From Armatimonadota bacterium (GTDB lineage: Bacteria > Armatimonadota > Zipacnadia > Zipacnadales > JABUFB01), in contig JAGPGE010000212.1 in assembly GCA_018056145.1 (NCBI GenBank), positions 1 to 8,843 on the forward strand: 8,843 bases of DNA, given 5' to 3'. Numbering within the stretch: the stretch's first letter is position 1; each line of letters opens with the position of its first letter. Positions 1 to 6,398 of the stretch are shown piece by piece. A program made the position numbers and the translations under genes. The notes under the pieces were generated by a model that saw only the letters and a program-made list of their open reading frames with translations, was not told where the DNA came from and did no database searches.

Positions 1-630
1 CGCCAGCACTGGGCGGCGGCGCTCGACATCGATCGTCATGCCCAGCAGTGTGTTGATCGCAGACAGCGCATCGGCGCCAGCCGCGACCGCCGCCGCTCCC
101 ATGGCCAGGATGTCGGTGACGTTGGGCGAGAGCTTCACAATGAGCGGGTGAGCCGTTGCACCGCGGACGGCCTGCACGAGATCGCGGGTCAGCACGGGGT
201 CGATCCCGAACTGCATGCCGCCGTGCTCTACATTGGGGCAGCTTATGTTGACCTCGATTCCCGCAATCGAAGGCACCGCATCCAGCCGCCGCGCAAGCTC
301 CACGTACTCATCAACGGTCCGGCCGGATATATTGACGATGACCGCGGTGTCGAAACGGGACAGGGTGGGGAGCTTGTCGGCGATGACCGCGTCGATTCCT
401 GGGTTCTGCAGGCCGATGGCGTTGAGCATTCCGGCGGGCGTCTCGGCAATGCGCGTCGGGGGGTTGCCCTCCCGCGGCTCGAGAGTGGTGCCTTTCACGA
501 TGACACCGCCGAGTGCCGACAGGTCGTAGAACTCCGCGTACTCTTCGCCGTACCCGAAGGTGCCCGAGGCGGTAAGGACCGGGTTTTTGAGCTGGATCTT
601 GCCTACGGTGGTGGTCAGGTCGGCGGTCAT
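1..630 (-). CDS. pyrD: Dihydroorotate dehydrogenase, class 1B catalytic subunit (3' end cut by window)
   Basis: FMN-dependent catalytic subunit that oxidises dihydroorotate to orotate, the fourth step of pyrimidine synthesis. In class 1B it works with PyrK and passes electrons to NAD+. The first 210 codons are visible, of about 300 expected; the rest lies beyond the left edge. Seen in the translation: TASGTFGYGEEY near residues 20-31, Lys46 in the FMN-contacting VKGTT segment, GNPPTRIAETPAGMLNAIGL (55-74), and NISCPNVEHGG (128-138), where Cys131 matches the active-site base of class 1 enzymes (class 2 has Ser). IVKLSPN (164-170) and INT (192-194) are further FMN/substrate segments. The ATG shares one base with the pyrK stop (TGATG), and a GGGAGGAG site inside the last pyrK codons serves as its Shine-Dalgarno, so translation is probably coupled. 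The adjacent pyrK supports the 1B assignment. Confidence 0.95.
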   Translation of the reverse strand, partial: MTADLTTTVGKIQLKNPVLTASGTFGYGEEYAEFYDLSALGGVIVKGTTLEPREGNPPTRIAETPAGMLNAIGLQNPGIDAVIADKLPTLSRFDTAVIVNISGRTVDEYVELARRLDAVPSIAGIEVNISCPNVEHGGMQFGIDPVLTRDLVQAVRGATAHPLIVKLSPNVTDILAMGAAAVAAGADALSAINTLLGMTIDVERRRPVLA

Positions 631-1424
631 CACTCGCTCAGCTCCTCCCAGGCAACCTGGCTGGCGCTGAAGACCGGCCCGTCCTTGCACACTCTGCGGT
701 GTCTGGGTTGCAGGCGGGTTGGGATCACACAGCCAAGACAGGCGCCGACCCCGCAGCCCATGAATTGCTCCAGGGATGCCCAGCAGGGAACGCCCTGTTC
801 GGCGCAGAGCTCGGACACGCGCGCCATCATGGGCCGTGGCCCGCAGGTATAGACGATGTCAACACCGCGCCGCAACTGCTCAGGGACCAGTTCCGTCACC
901 AGCCCGCGCGTGCCCGCGGTCCCGTCTTCCGTTGCCGCCTGGAACGCCTCGCAGCGCCCGGCGAAATCCTGCCAGCACACCAGCATGTCCTCAGTAGCCG
1001 CGCCCAGCAGCCCGCGCACATAGTGCTGCTGTTCGGCAAGCTGCAGCGTATCGGCCAGGAAGATCAGGGGGGCGACGCCCACCCCCCCAGCCACCAGAAG
1101 AACCGTGCTGGCCTCTTCCGGGACCGGGAAACCGTGGCCAAGGGGGCCGATGATGTCCAGCGCGCTCCCGGGCGCGAGGTTGGACAGGATCGCCGTGCCT
1201 CTGCCAACCGCGCGGACGAGAATTTCGATGCGCCCCCGGTAGTTGTCGCGCAGCATGATGCTGATTGGCCTTCGCAGGAGCGGGTCGTCGGTGCCGGAAA
1301 CCCGCACGTGGACGAACTGCCCCGGAGTCGCCTCGTGCGCGAGCGCCGGGCAGTCAAGCTCGAGGGCGATATGGTGTGGCGCCACTTCCTCGCGGCGCGT
1401 TATTCTCGCGGCCAGGGACTCCAT
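630..1424 (-). CDS. pyrK: Dihydroorotate dehydrogenase B, electron-transfer subunit
   Basis: FAD and [2Fe-2S] subunit (264 aa, normal length) that carries electrons from the FMN of PyrD to NAD+ in the cytosolic PyrD/PyrK heterotetramer. It has the ferredoxin-reductase fold: an N-terminal FAD barrel with LRRPIS (50-55) and GRGTAILSNL (74-83), GPLGHGFP (93-100), an NAD-binding half with VAGGVGVAPLIFLA (111-124) and YTCGPRPMM (192-200), then the iron-sulfur region MGCGVGACLGC plus CKDGPVF. The four cluster ligands are Cys224, Cys229, Cys232 and Cys246 (CX4CX2CX13C). The ATG start has a GGGGGAT Shine-Dalgarno-like site 7 nt upstream. The gene follows argH after 72 bp, in which I see no convincing terminator or promoter, and overlaps the pyrD start by one base. 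No key residue is missing. Confidence 0.96.
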   Translation of the reverse strand: MESLAARITRREEVAPHHIALELDCPALAHEATPGQFVHVRVSGTDDPLLRRPISIMLRDNYRGRIEILVRAVGRGTAILSNLAPGSALDIIGPLGHGFPVPEEASTVLLVAGGVGVAPLIFLADTLQLAEQQHYVRGLLGAATEDMLVCWQDFAGRCEAFQAATEDGTAGTRGLVTELVPEQLRRGVDIVYTCGPRPMMARVSELCAEQGVPCWASLEQFMGCGVGACLGCVIPTRLQPRHRRVCKDGPVFSASQVAWEELSE

Positions 1425-1496
1425 AGCGGGATCCCCCAGGGATTCGGCCCATCGTCGGCCGGTGATGCGAACGGGTGAAGCAACTCGCGCGAACCT

Positions 1497-3020
1497 TCAG
1501 CTCAGGTGCAGGTCCTCCAGCGCCCCGCCAGCCAGGACGTGCTCGGCGACCTTGCGGGTCATTGCGTACGCCTCATCCAGACCGCTGCGCCACGCGGCGA
1601 GTTCGGCACGACTGTTCTTGATGCCCTCGGCAAGCAGCGCGTGCATCTCAAGCACGGCCTCAGGCCCGGTGCTGCCCAGGCTGACCTGCCGGTTGAGACA
1701 TGAGACGGGATCAACGACCGCCACGATCTCCTCCAGGCTCAGGTCCTGCCCGTGCTCTGCAAGCAGCTCGCGCACCCGTTCGTGGTCGTCCAGCGTTCTG
1801 CCCTCGCGAACCAGGCTCCCGACCAGGCCGCCAACGATCTCGTGGCAGGTGCGGAAAGGCAGGCCGCGCCCGGCTACGAGGTAGTTGGCAAGCTCGGTGG
1901 CGGTGGCGAAATTACAGCCCACAAGCTCCCGCATGCGTTCGGTGTTAAGGGTGACCGTGCGCACCATCTCGGTCACCGCGCGCAGGCAAAGCTCGGTGCA
2001 ATCCAGCGCATCCCACAAAGGCGGCTTGTCCTCCTGCAGGTCGCGGTTGTAGCCGCTGGGCAGGGCCTTGAGCATTGTCAGAATCTGCATCAGCCGCCCG
2101 TAGACCACGCCGACCTTACCCCGGGTGAGTTCGGCGATGCACGGGTTCTTCTTCTGCGGCATGATGCTGGAGCCGGATGAATAGGCGTCGTCGATCTCCA
2201 GCATCCGGTACTCGTATGTGGACCACAGCACGAACTCCTCGGCGATCTTCGACAATGCGGACATGAGTATCGCTAGGTCGGCCACGGTCTCGGCCGCCCA
2301 GTCCCGGGTGCCCACGCAGTCGAGGCTGTGCGGCTGGACATCAGCGAAACCCAGCAGGCGCGCGCTCAGGCGGCGGTCGGTGGGGAAGGACGTGCCCGCC
2401 AGCGCGGCAGCCCCGAGCGGACAGGTGTTTACGCGCGTGTACAGATTGGCCAGGCGCTGGTCATCCCGCGCGAGACCGGCGGCATGCCCTGTGAGCCAGA
2501 ACGCAACGGAGATCGGCTGTGCGTGCTGGGTATGGGTGTAACCCGGCATTACCGTCTGCTCGTGGCCCTCCGCCCGGTCGAGAAGCGCCTGCCGCAGTTC
2601 AGTAAGCGCGTCGCGAATGTCGATGAGCCTCGCGCGGCAGTGCATCTTGCCGTCGGTAGCGACCTGGTCATTGCGCGAGCGCGCGGTATGCAGGCGGCCA
2701 CCCATCTCCGGGCCGGCCCCCTGGCGTAGGTACGTCTCCACGTTCATGTGGACATCCTCAAGCTCGCGCTTGAGTTCGAAGCTCCCGTCCTCCCACGCCT
2801 GCCGGGCATGGTCGAGCCACCGCAGGATCTCCCGCAGGTCCTCCTGGGAGATGATGCCACAGCTTGCCAGCATGATGCTGTGCGCTTGGCTGCCCCAGAT
2901 GTCCTCGAACACCATGCGGCCATCGGCGCCCGTCGATTCCGATATCTGCAGGGCGATATCGGCCATCTCCGCCGAGAACCGTCCGCCCCAGAGCTTACTG
3001 GACTTGCCGTCACCTGACAT
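1497..3020 (-). CDS. argH: Argininosuccinate lyase
   Basis: Cleaves argininosuccinate to arginine and fumarate, the last step of arginine synthesis. The family enzyme is a cytosolic homotetramer of the aspartase/fumarase superfamily. Visible motifs: LWGGRF (10-15), HTARSRNDQVATD (111-123), PGYTHTQHAQP (159-169) with the family's conserved His163, and the signature loop GSSIMPQKKNP (283-293) that supplies the catalytic Ser. SCLNRQVSLGSTGPEAV near residues 445-461 matches the usual C-terminal end. At 507 aa it is about 45-50 longer than the E. coli enzyme (457 aa). Most of the excess is a roughly 40-residue helical tail after the conserved end, and the rest is a slightly longer N-terminus. The ATG immediately follows the stop of the protease gene (TGAATG), and its Shine-Dalgarno (GAGGAG) lies inside the last codons of that gene, so the two are probably translationally coupled. 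Confidence 0.96.
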   Translation of the reverse strand: MSGDGKSSKLWGGRFSAEMADIALQISESTGADGRMVFEDIWGSQAHSIMLASCGIISQEDLREILRWLDHARQAWEDGSFELKRELEDVHMNVETYLRQGAGPEMGGRLHTARSRNDQVATDGKMHCRARLIDIRDALTELRQALLDRAEGHEQTVMPGYTHTQHAQPISVAFWLTGHAAGLARDDQRLANLYTRVNTCPLGAAALAGTSFPTDRRLSARLLGFADVQPHSLDCVGTRDWAAETVADLAILMSALSKIAEEFVLWSTYEYRMLEIDDAYSSGSSIMPQKKNPCIAELTRGKVGVVYGRLMQILTMLKALPSGYNRDLQEDKPPLWDALDCTELCLRAVTEMVRTVTLNTERMRELVGCNFATATELANYLVAGRGLPFRTCHEIVGGLVGSLVREGRTLDDHERVRELLAEHGQDLSLEEIVAVVDPVSCLNRQVSLGSTGPEAVLEMHALLAEGIKNSRAELAAWRSGLDEAYAMTRKVAEHVLAGGALEDLHLS

Positions 3021-4226
3021 TCACTCGTTCTCCTCGTCTGTGTCCGTCTCCGCGGCAGCTTCCCCGTCCACAATCGCCTTCAGTTCCGGCCATAGCTGGT
3101 CGCCCAGTCGCGCCAGGGCGAAGTACATGGCCTCGAATGCTTCGAAGCCCAGACCGTTCTCCGTGGTGAAAACGTGGGAAAACCGCACCTCGCCGTCGCT
3201 CTTGTCCCACTCGAACTTGCCGATGTTCACCCGCCAGTTGTAGTCCATCAAGGTGCGCAGAACGGTATCGATGTTCGCCTGGTCGGGAGGAGCCATGAGG
3301 TAGCGGTTGAGGTACAGGTAGACCAGTTCGCGATCCGCGTCCACCACAATGTTCGGGTGGTGAACGGCATTCTGGAGAGTGATCTCGGTAGTGATCAGCG
3401 GGTGCTCGAGATCATTCTTCACCTCATACTTGACTTCCATGCGGTCGAGGTATTCGCTCAGCAGCGCCACGGCGTTCTCGGCGAAATCGCTGATGTCCTC
3501 GCCGGCCGCGCCCTCGATGGTGCCGGGAGCGACGCGGTCGGACATGATCTGCACCACCGCGGGACTGGCCATGGCGTCAAGCTCATTCAGCTCAAGGCGG
3601 CCCTTAGCCTTCCCCACGGACAACCAGTCGAAGCCCGGGATCGATGCGAACATTGGCATCGCGAAACTGACCGGGATAGCGTAGACCTCGCCGGCCTTCA
3701 CCCGCGCGCCATCGACGTTGGCCATGAGCAGCGAACTGATGACCCCGACCACTTCGCCTTTCTCGTTGAGTAGCGGGCCGCCGCTATTGCCCGGGTTCGC
3801 GATCGCATCTGTAACGATCAACTGCTTGGCGTCCTCGGTGCGGATTGAGACGATCCGGCCGCTCGTGGAGGTAATTGCGCCCTCACCAAAGGGGAACCCC
3901 AGCGCAAGCACCACCTCCTGCCGCCTTACCTCGGCGGAGTTGCCGATGGGCAGGGATGGCAGGTGCCGGTCGGCGTCAACCTTCAGGAGCGCCAGATCGT
4001 GATCCTGATCCGCGCTGAGTATGGTTGCCGGCATTCGCTCGCGCCCACGCAGGACGATCTCCACGGCTTTCGCGCGATGGACGACGTGCTCATTCGTGAT
4101 CACGTACCCGCGCGGGTCCACGATGAATCCGGAGCCGAAGGAGGTGAGGTCATCCGCCTGGGCAAGCGCGGGAACCAGAGACAGGACGACCGCCGCCGCT
4201 ACCACAAAGGGGATGCGCGCAGCCAT
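3021..4226 (-). CDS. Secreted trypsin-like (HtrA-type) serine protease with C-terminal YbjN-like domain
   Basis: Predicted exported serine endopeptidase of 401 aa. Residues 1-24 form a signal peptide: Arg4, a hydrophobic stretch from about 6 to 20, and an ALAQA cleavage motif. The protease domain (about 28-195) has FGSGFIVDPRGYVITNEHVV with catalytic His47, HDLALLKVD with Asp77, and NPGNSGGPL with Ser148, so the triad is complete. No PDZ domain follows. Instead, residues about 250-390 resemble the YbjN/sensory-transduction-regulator family, most clearly at NWRVNIGKFEW and KSDGEVRFS (330-350). An acidic tail (ETDTDEENE) ends the protein. The frame is open to an ATG at 4370, but the start at 4226 is preferred because it begins the signal peptide and has a strong Shine-Dalgarno. 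It lies 104 bp after the rubrerythrin-like gene and abuts argH. Substrates are unknown. The protease call is firm; the YbjN call is moderate. Confidence 0.88.
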   Translation of the reverse strand: MAARIPFVVAAAVVLSLVPALAQADDLTSFGSGFIVDPRGYVITNEHVVHRAKAVEIVLRGRERMPATILSADQDHDLALLKVDADRHLPSLPIGNSAEVRRQEVVLALGFPFGEGAITSTSGRIVSIRTEDAKQLIVTDAIANPGNSGGPLLNEKGEVVGVISSLLMANVDGARVKAGEVYAIPVSFAMPMFASIPGFDWLSVGKAKGRLELNELDAMASPAVVQIMSDRVAPGTIEGAAGEDISDFAENAVALLSEYLDRMEVKYEVKNDLEHPLITTEITLQNAVHHPNIVVDADRELVYLYLNRYLMAPPDQANIDTVLRTLMDYNWRVNIGKFEWDKSDGEVRFSHVFTTENGLGFEAFEAMYFALARLGDQLWPELKAIVDGEAAAETDTDEENE

Positions 4227-4234
4227 GAATGGGG

Positions 4235-4244
4235 TCTCCTCTCC
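4235..4244 (-). promoter_or_regulatory. Shine-Dalgarno fixing the protease start
   Basis: The minus strand reads GGAGAGGAGA, ending 8 nt before the ATG at 4226. This purine-rich site decides for the internal start over the upstream in-frame ATG at 4370. The latter would add 48 residues without a membrane-targeting character ahead of an obvious signal peptide and would run into the preceding gene. Confidence 0.8.
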
Positions 4245-4255
4245 ACGCAGCCAAG

Positions 4256-4289
4256 GAAGCACCACTGACCGGTTGGCCCGCGGTGCTTC
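4256..4289 (-). other. Inverted repeat in the rubrerythrin-protease gap
   Basis: Perfect 8-bp arms GAAGCACC (4256-4263) and GGTGCTTC (4282-4289) enclose an 18-nt loop. On the transcribed minus strand the hairpin is followed by CTTGGCTG rather than a T-run, so it is not a canonical intrinsic terminator. It lies 12 nt upstream of the protease Shine-Dalgarno. It could be an mRNA processing or stability element, or chance in GC-rich DNA. The rest of this 104-bp gap shows nothing else recognisable. Confidence 0.4.
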
Positions 4290-4330
4290 GCGGCTCAATG
4301 CGTCGCGTTCGAGAATGCAGGAGGAACTCG

Positions 4331-4861
4331 CTACCCGGTGACGCCCCACTGCTCCTCGTCGAAGAACCACTTCTCCGTGTCGTTCAGGTAGTCTTCGGTC
4401 TGCGACAGGAGCTGCAGGTGAAGACGTTCGGCATGCAGGAGCGCGTCGTAGAAGGCCTTCGCGTTCGGCTCAGTGGCCGCGTCGAGTTGCTCCTTGTAGT
4501 AACTGATGCTGTCGCGCTCGCCCTGCATGGCGATGGCGTAGGCGTCGCTCAGTTCGGTGTCGCAGGTGACTTCTCCGTCGATGTTCGCTCGGGCATTGGT
4601 GAAGACGCTGCGGATCTCTTCGGCCTCGAGCTTGCACTCGGCGTCGCACATGGCCGGGTCGGGCCAGATGCCGTCACGCTCCATCTTCTCGTAGTACGCC
4701 TTGATGTACTGGGCGTGCTTGGCTTCCTGGCCGGCCAGGAAGGTGAAGGTCTGCTGTGCGAGCGGATTGCACGTCCGCTGCGCCGCGTCCTCGTAGTACG
4801 CCTTCCGGTCCTCTTCCTTGTTCAGCGCCTGCTGAAGTATGACAAGAACGTCGTCGGCCAT
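4331..4861 (-). CDS. Rubrerythrin/ferritin-like diiron protein without a rubredoxin domain
   Basis: Predicted cytosolic four-helix-bundle diiron protein of 176 aa. Helix 1 carries Glu16/Glu17 (NKEEDRKAYYEDAA), helix 2 has Glu46-x-x-His49 (EAKHAQYI), helix 3 has Glu115 (GERDSISYYKEQ) and helix 4 has Glu145-x-x-His148 (HAERLHLQLL). This paired Glu + ExxH pattern is typical of rubrerythrin-type metal sites, which in characterised relatives reduce peroxide or oxidise iron. There is no CxxC...CxxC rubredoxin module. Instead there are isolated cysteines at 31, 72, 76 and 100 (72 and 76 as CDAEC) in the loop between the helix pairs. The start at 4861 is chosen for its GGAGGT site 8 nt upstream; the frame stays open to 4921, but that stretch covers a hairpin. 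It sits between argG and the protease. The exact redox function cannot be told from sequence. Confidence 0.85.
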   Translation of the reverse strand: MADDVLVILQQALNKEEDRKAYYEDAAQRTCNPLAQQTFTFLAGQEAKHAQYIKAYYEKMERDGIWPDPAMCDAECKLEAEEIRSVFTNARANIDGEVTCDTELSDAYAIAMQGERDSISYYKEQLDAATEPNAKAFYDALLHAERLHLQLLSQTEDYLNDTEKWFFDEEQWGVTG

Positions 4862-4869
4862 GGGCCCTG

Positions 4870-4875
4870 ACCTCC
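4870..4875 (-). promoter_or_regulatory. Shine-Dalgarno fixing the rubrerythrin-like start
   Basis: GGAGGT on the minus strand, 8 nt before the ATG at 4861, is a near-perfect ribosome binding site. It lies 8 nt downstream of the GC hairpin at 4884-4914. It supports the shorter reading frame over the ATG at 4921, whose extra 20 residues would be encoded by the hairpin. Confidence 0.8.
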
Positions 4876-4883
4876 ATTCCGGT

Positions 4884-4914
4884 GGCTCGCCCCGGCAGAA
4901 CTGCGGGGCGAGCC
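4884..4914 (-). other. Strong GC-rich hairpin between argG and the rubrerythrin-like gene
   Basis: Perfect 10-bp arms GGCTCGCCCC (4884-4893) and GGGGCGAGCC (4905-4914) flank an 11-nt loop that can itself pair partly (GCAG with CTGC). It is the strongest inverted repeat I found in the window. It lies 62 bp after the argG stop and just ahead of the next gene's Shine-Dalgarno. On the transcribed strand it is followed by ACCGGAATGG, with no U-tract, so it is not a standard rho-independent terminator. It may be a 5'-leader structure, an RNA stability or processing site, or a U-less terminator. The rest of the 115-bp gap has only a weak 5-bp stem (TTGGG/CCCAA, 4941-4953) and no promoter I would defend. 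Confidence 0.6.
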
Positions 4915-4976
4915 CTGCCACTCAATGGCACATCGTCCGCTTGGGAGACCCAAAGGTCTATCGTACTTGGCGTCGA

Positions 4977-6224
4977 CTACTTCACATACGGCATTCCACG
5001 GTGACCCATGATCTGATACTGGAAACCGTGAATCTTCACCGCCGGGCCGGATTCCTGCTGGTCCCAGACGATGCGGACCTCGCCCGGCTCCTTCTCGCGC
5101 TCAACGATGGCGCGCAGTTCGGGCCGGAACAGCCGGCTCTCGGACTGCCGCTCGATGATGTCGATATTGCCCTTGTACAGGACCACCTTGTACTTGCCGC
5201 TGACCGCCCACTGAGAAGCCGCGATGAACTGGTCGCAATCGTGCTTTAGCGGGTGATACCAGCCGCCGTGGTACACGAGGTACGCCCACTGGCGCTCCAC
5301 TATGGGCTTGAACAGCACCTGCTCCTTGCTCAGACACAGCTGCTCCATGTCCTGGTGGAGGGTCAGGATGATCTTGGCCGCCGGAGCCTCGTAAACCTCG
5401 CGGGACTTCAGGCCGATCATGCCGTCCTCGAACATGTCGATCTTGCCGATGCCGTGGGAGCCGCCGAGGTCGTTCAGGTAGTGGATGATGTTGGCCAGGC
5501 CCTCGACGCCGTCGCACTTGACCGGCAGGCCGCCCTCGAACTCGATCTCCATCTCGTGGGGCTCGTCGCAGGCGTTCTCCGGGTACTTATACCAAATGAA
5601 CTCGTCCTGCGGGATGCGCATCTTCAGGTTCGAGACCTCGCCGGAACCGATGCTGCGGCACCACATGGTCAGGTCGTCGCCGATGCCCGCCTTATACGGG
5701 ATGCCGTACTGCTTGGACAACTCCTTCTCCTCTTCGCGGTTCATGTTGAAGTCGCGCACCGGGACGACGACAGTCAGGTCCGGCGCGAACAGGGAGAAGA
5801 CGTTGTGCATGCGGAACTGGTCATTGCCCTTGCCGGTGGAACCCTCGCACAGGGAGTCGCAGCCCTGCTCAACGGCGAACTCGGCGACCTTGCGGGCGAT
5901 GAGCTGCCGGGTCATGGAGGTGGCGACCGGGTAGCCTTCATAGGAAGAGTTCGCCCAGATGGCCTTGGTGAGGCACTCGTTGACGAACTCCTCTTCGGCG
6001 TCGATGAAGAACCACGGCACCCCCAGCAGCTCGGCCTTGGACTTGCACATTTCGATCTCAGCGTCGGTGAGCCCGACATTGACGGTGCAGGCCAGGACCT
6101 CTTCACAGCCGTAGTACTCGGGCAGAAGCTTGAGTGCGAGCGCCGAATCCAGCCCACCAGAATACGCCACGGCGCACTTTTTCACTTGCGGGATTTCGAG
6201 CGTGTACTTTCCGGACAGGTCCAT
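4977..6224 (-). CDS. argG: Argininosuccinate synthase
   Basis: Joins citrulline and aspartate using ATP to form argininosuccinate, the penultimate step of arginine synthesis; ArgH, encoded downstream, uses the product. It is 415 aa, a normal length. It has the N-type ATP pyrophosphatase PP-loop AYSGGLDSALA (20-30), STGKGNDQFR (129-138) of the synthetase domain, VPVRDFNMNREEE (154-166), MWCRSIGSGEVSN (187-199), GIGKIDMFEDGMIGLKSREV (258-277) and YEAPAA (278-283), then LVYHGGWYHPL and KVVLYKGNI near the C-terminus. Relative to common bacterial ArgG it is divergent: PP-loop GLDS rather than GLDT, QFRMH where many have QVRFE, and an insertion-like stretch around 200-220. The ATG has an AGGAGG site 7 nt upstream. 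It follows the toxin-antitoxin pair after about 170 bp. Enzyme identity is firm; kinetic consequences of the divergence are unknown. Confidence 0.93.
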   Translation of the reverse strand: MDLSGKYTLEIPQVKKCAVAYSGGLDSALALKLLPEYYGCEEVLACTVNVGLTDAEIEMCKSKAELLGVPWFFIDAEEEFVNECLTKAIWANSSYEGYPVATSMTRQLIARKVAEFAVEQGCDSLCEGSTGKGNDQFRMHNVFSLFAPDLTVVVPVRDFNMNREEEKELSKQYGIPYKAGIGDDLTMWCRSIGSGEVSNLKMRIPQDEFIWYKYPENACDEPHEMEIEFEGGLPVKCDGVEGLANIIHYLNDLGGSHGIGKIDMFEDGMIGLKSREVYEAPAAKIILTLHQDMEQLCLSKEQVLFKPIVERQWAYLVYHGGWYHPLKHDCDQFIAASQWAVSGKYKVVLYKGNIDIIERQSESRLFRPELRAIVEREKEPGEVRIVWDQQESGPAVKIHGFQYQIMGHRGMPYVK

Positions 6225-6245
6225 TCGTGTCCCTCCTGATATGGC

Positions 6246-6398
6246 TTACGCCTGCACTATCGTGCGCAGGAAGCCTTTGATCCGTTCCCATGCGGGATGG
6301 TTGAGATTGAGGTACCCGCAGCTAGCGGCTTCGCCGATCTTGCAGCTGGGTTCGAGCTATGAGCAAGCACTGCGCCTCAACCCGCGGCCGGTGATCAT
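6246..6398 (-). pseudogene. Stop-interrupted 50-codon reading frame between toxin gene and argG
   Basis: An ATG at 6398 overlaps the toxin stop in an ATGA arrangement. The frame runs 13 codons to a TAG at 6359-6357, then continues open for 36 codons to TAA at 6248-6246. The second part translates as LEPSCKIGEAASCGYLNLN followed by HPAWERIKGFLRTIVQA, with third-position G/C near 75% by hand count, close to what coding sequence here should show. There is no usable start after the TAG. It could be a decayed small gene, a sequencing error at the TAG, readthrough, or non-coding leader. I do not recognise a family. It fills most of the 170-bp gap ahead of argG; the remaining bases hold the argG Shine-Dalgarno and no promoter I can defend. 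Confidence 0.3.

Noticed and set aside
148..852. Plus-strand open frame (about 234 codons) across pyrD and pyrK
   Set aside because: It spans two genuine minus-strand genes and their junction. No ribosome binding site or motif supports it.
699..1478. Plus-strand open frame (about 259 codons) opposite pyrK
   Set aside because: Antisense shadow of pyrK, whose FAD and iron-sulfur motifs are complete. The plus-strand product has no recognisable domain.
4227..4370. Longer N-terminus for the protease, starting at 4370
   Set aside because: The extra 48 residues precede an evident signal peptide and overlap the rubrerythrin gene's end. A strong Shine-Dalgarno sits before the internal ATG.
4884..4914. 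Rho-independent terminator for argG
   Set aside because: The stem is strong but no T-run follows on the transcribed strand, so I list it only as a hairpin of unknown role.
4862..4921. Longer N-terminus for the rubrerythrin-like protein, starting at 4921
   Set aside because: The added 20 codons are made of the GC hairpin and the Shine-Dalgarno. The internal ATG has a near-perfect ribosome binding site.
5253..6239. Long plus-strand open frame (about 328 codons) opposite argG
   Set aside because: It lies entirely antisense to a gene with clear ArgG motifs. High GC makes the opposite strand stop-poor, and the product has low-complexity Val/Leu/Asp composition with no family motif.
6225..6394. 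Riboswitch, T-box or ARG-box-like leader before argG
   Set aside because: I could not find a conserved T-box or AT-rich ARG-box motif, and no terminator/antiterminator pair is evident.
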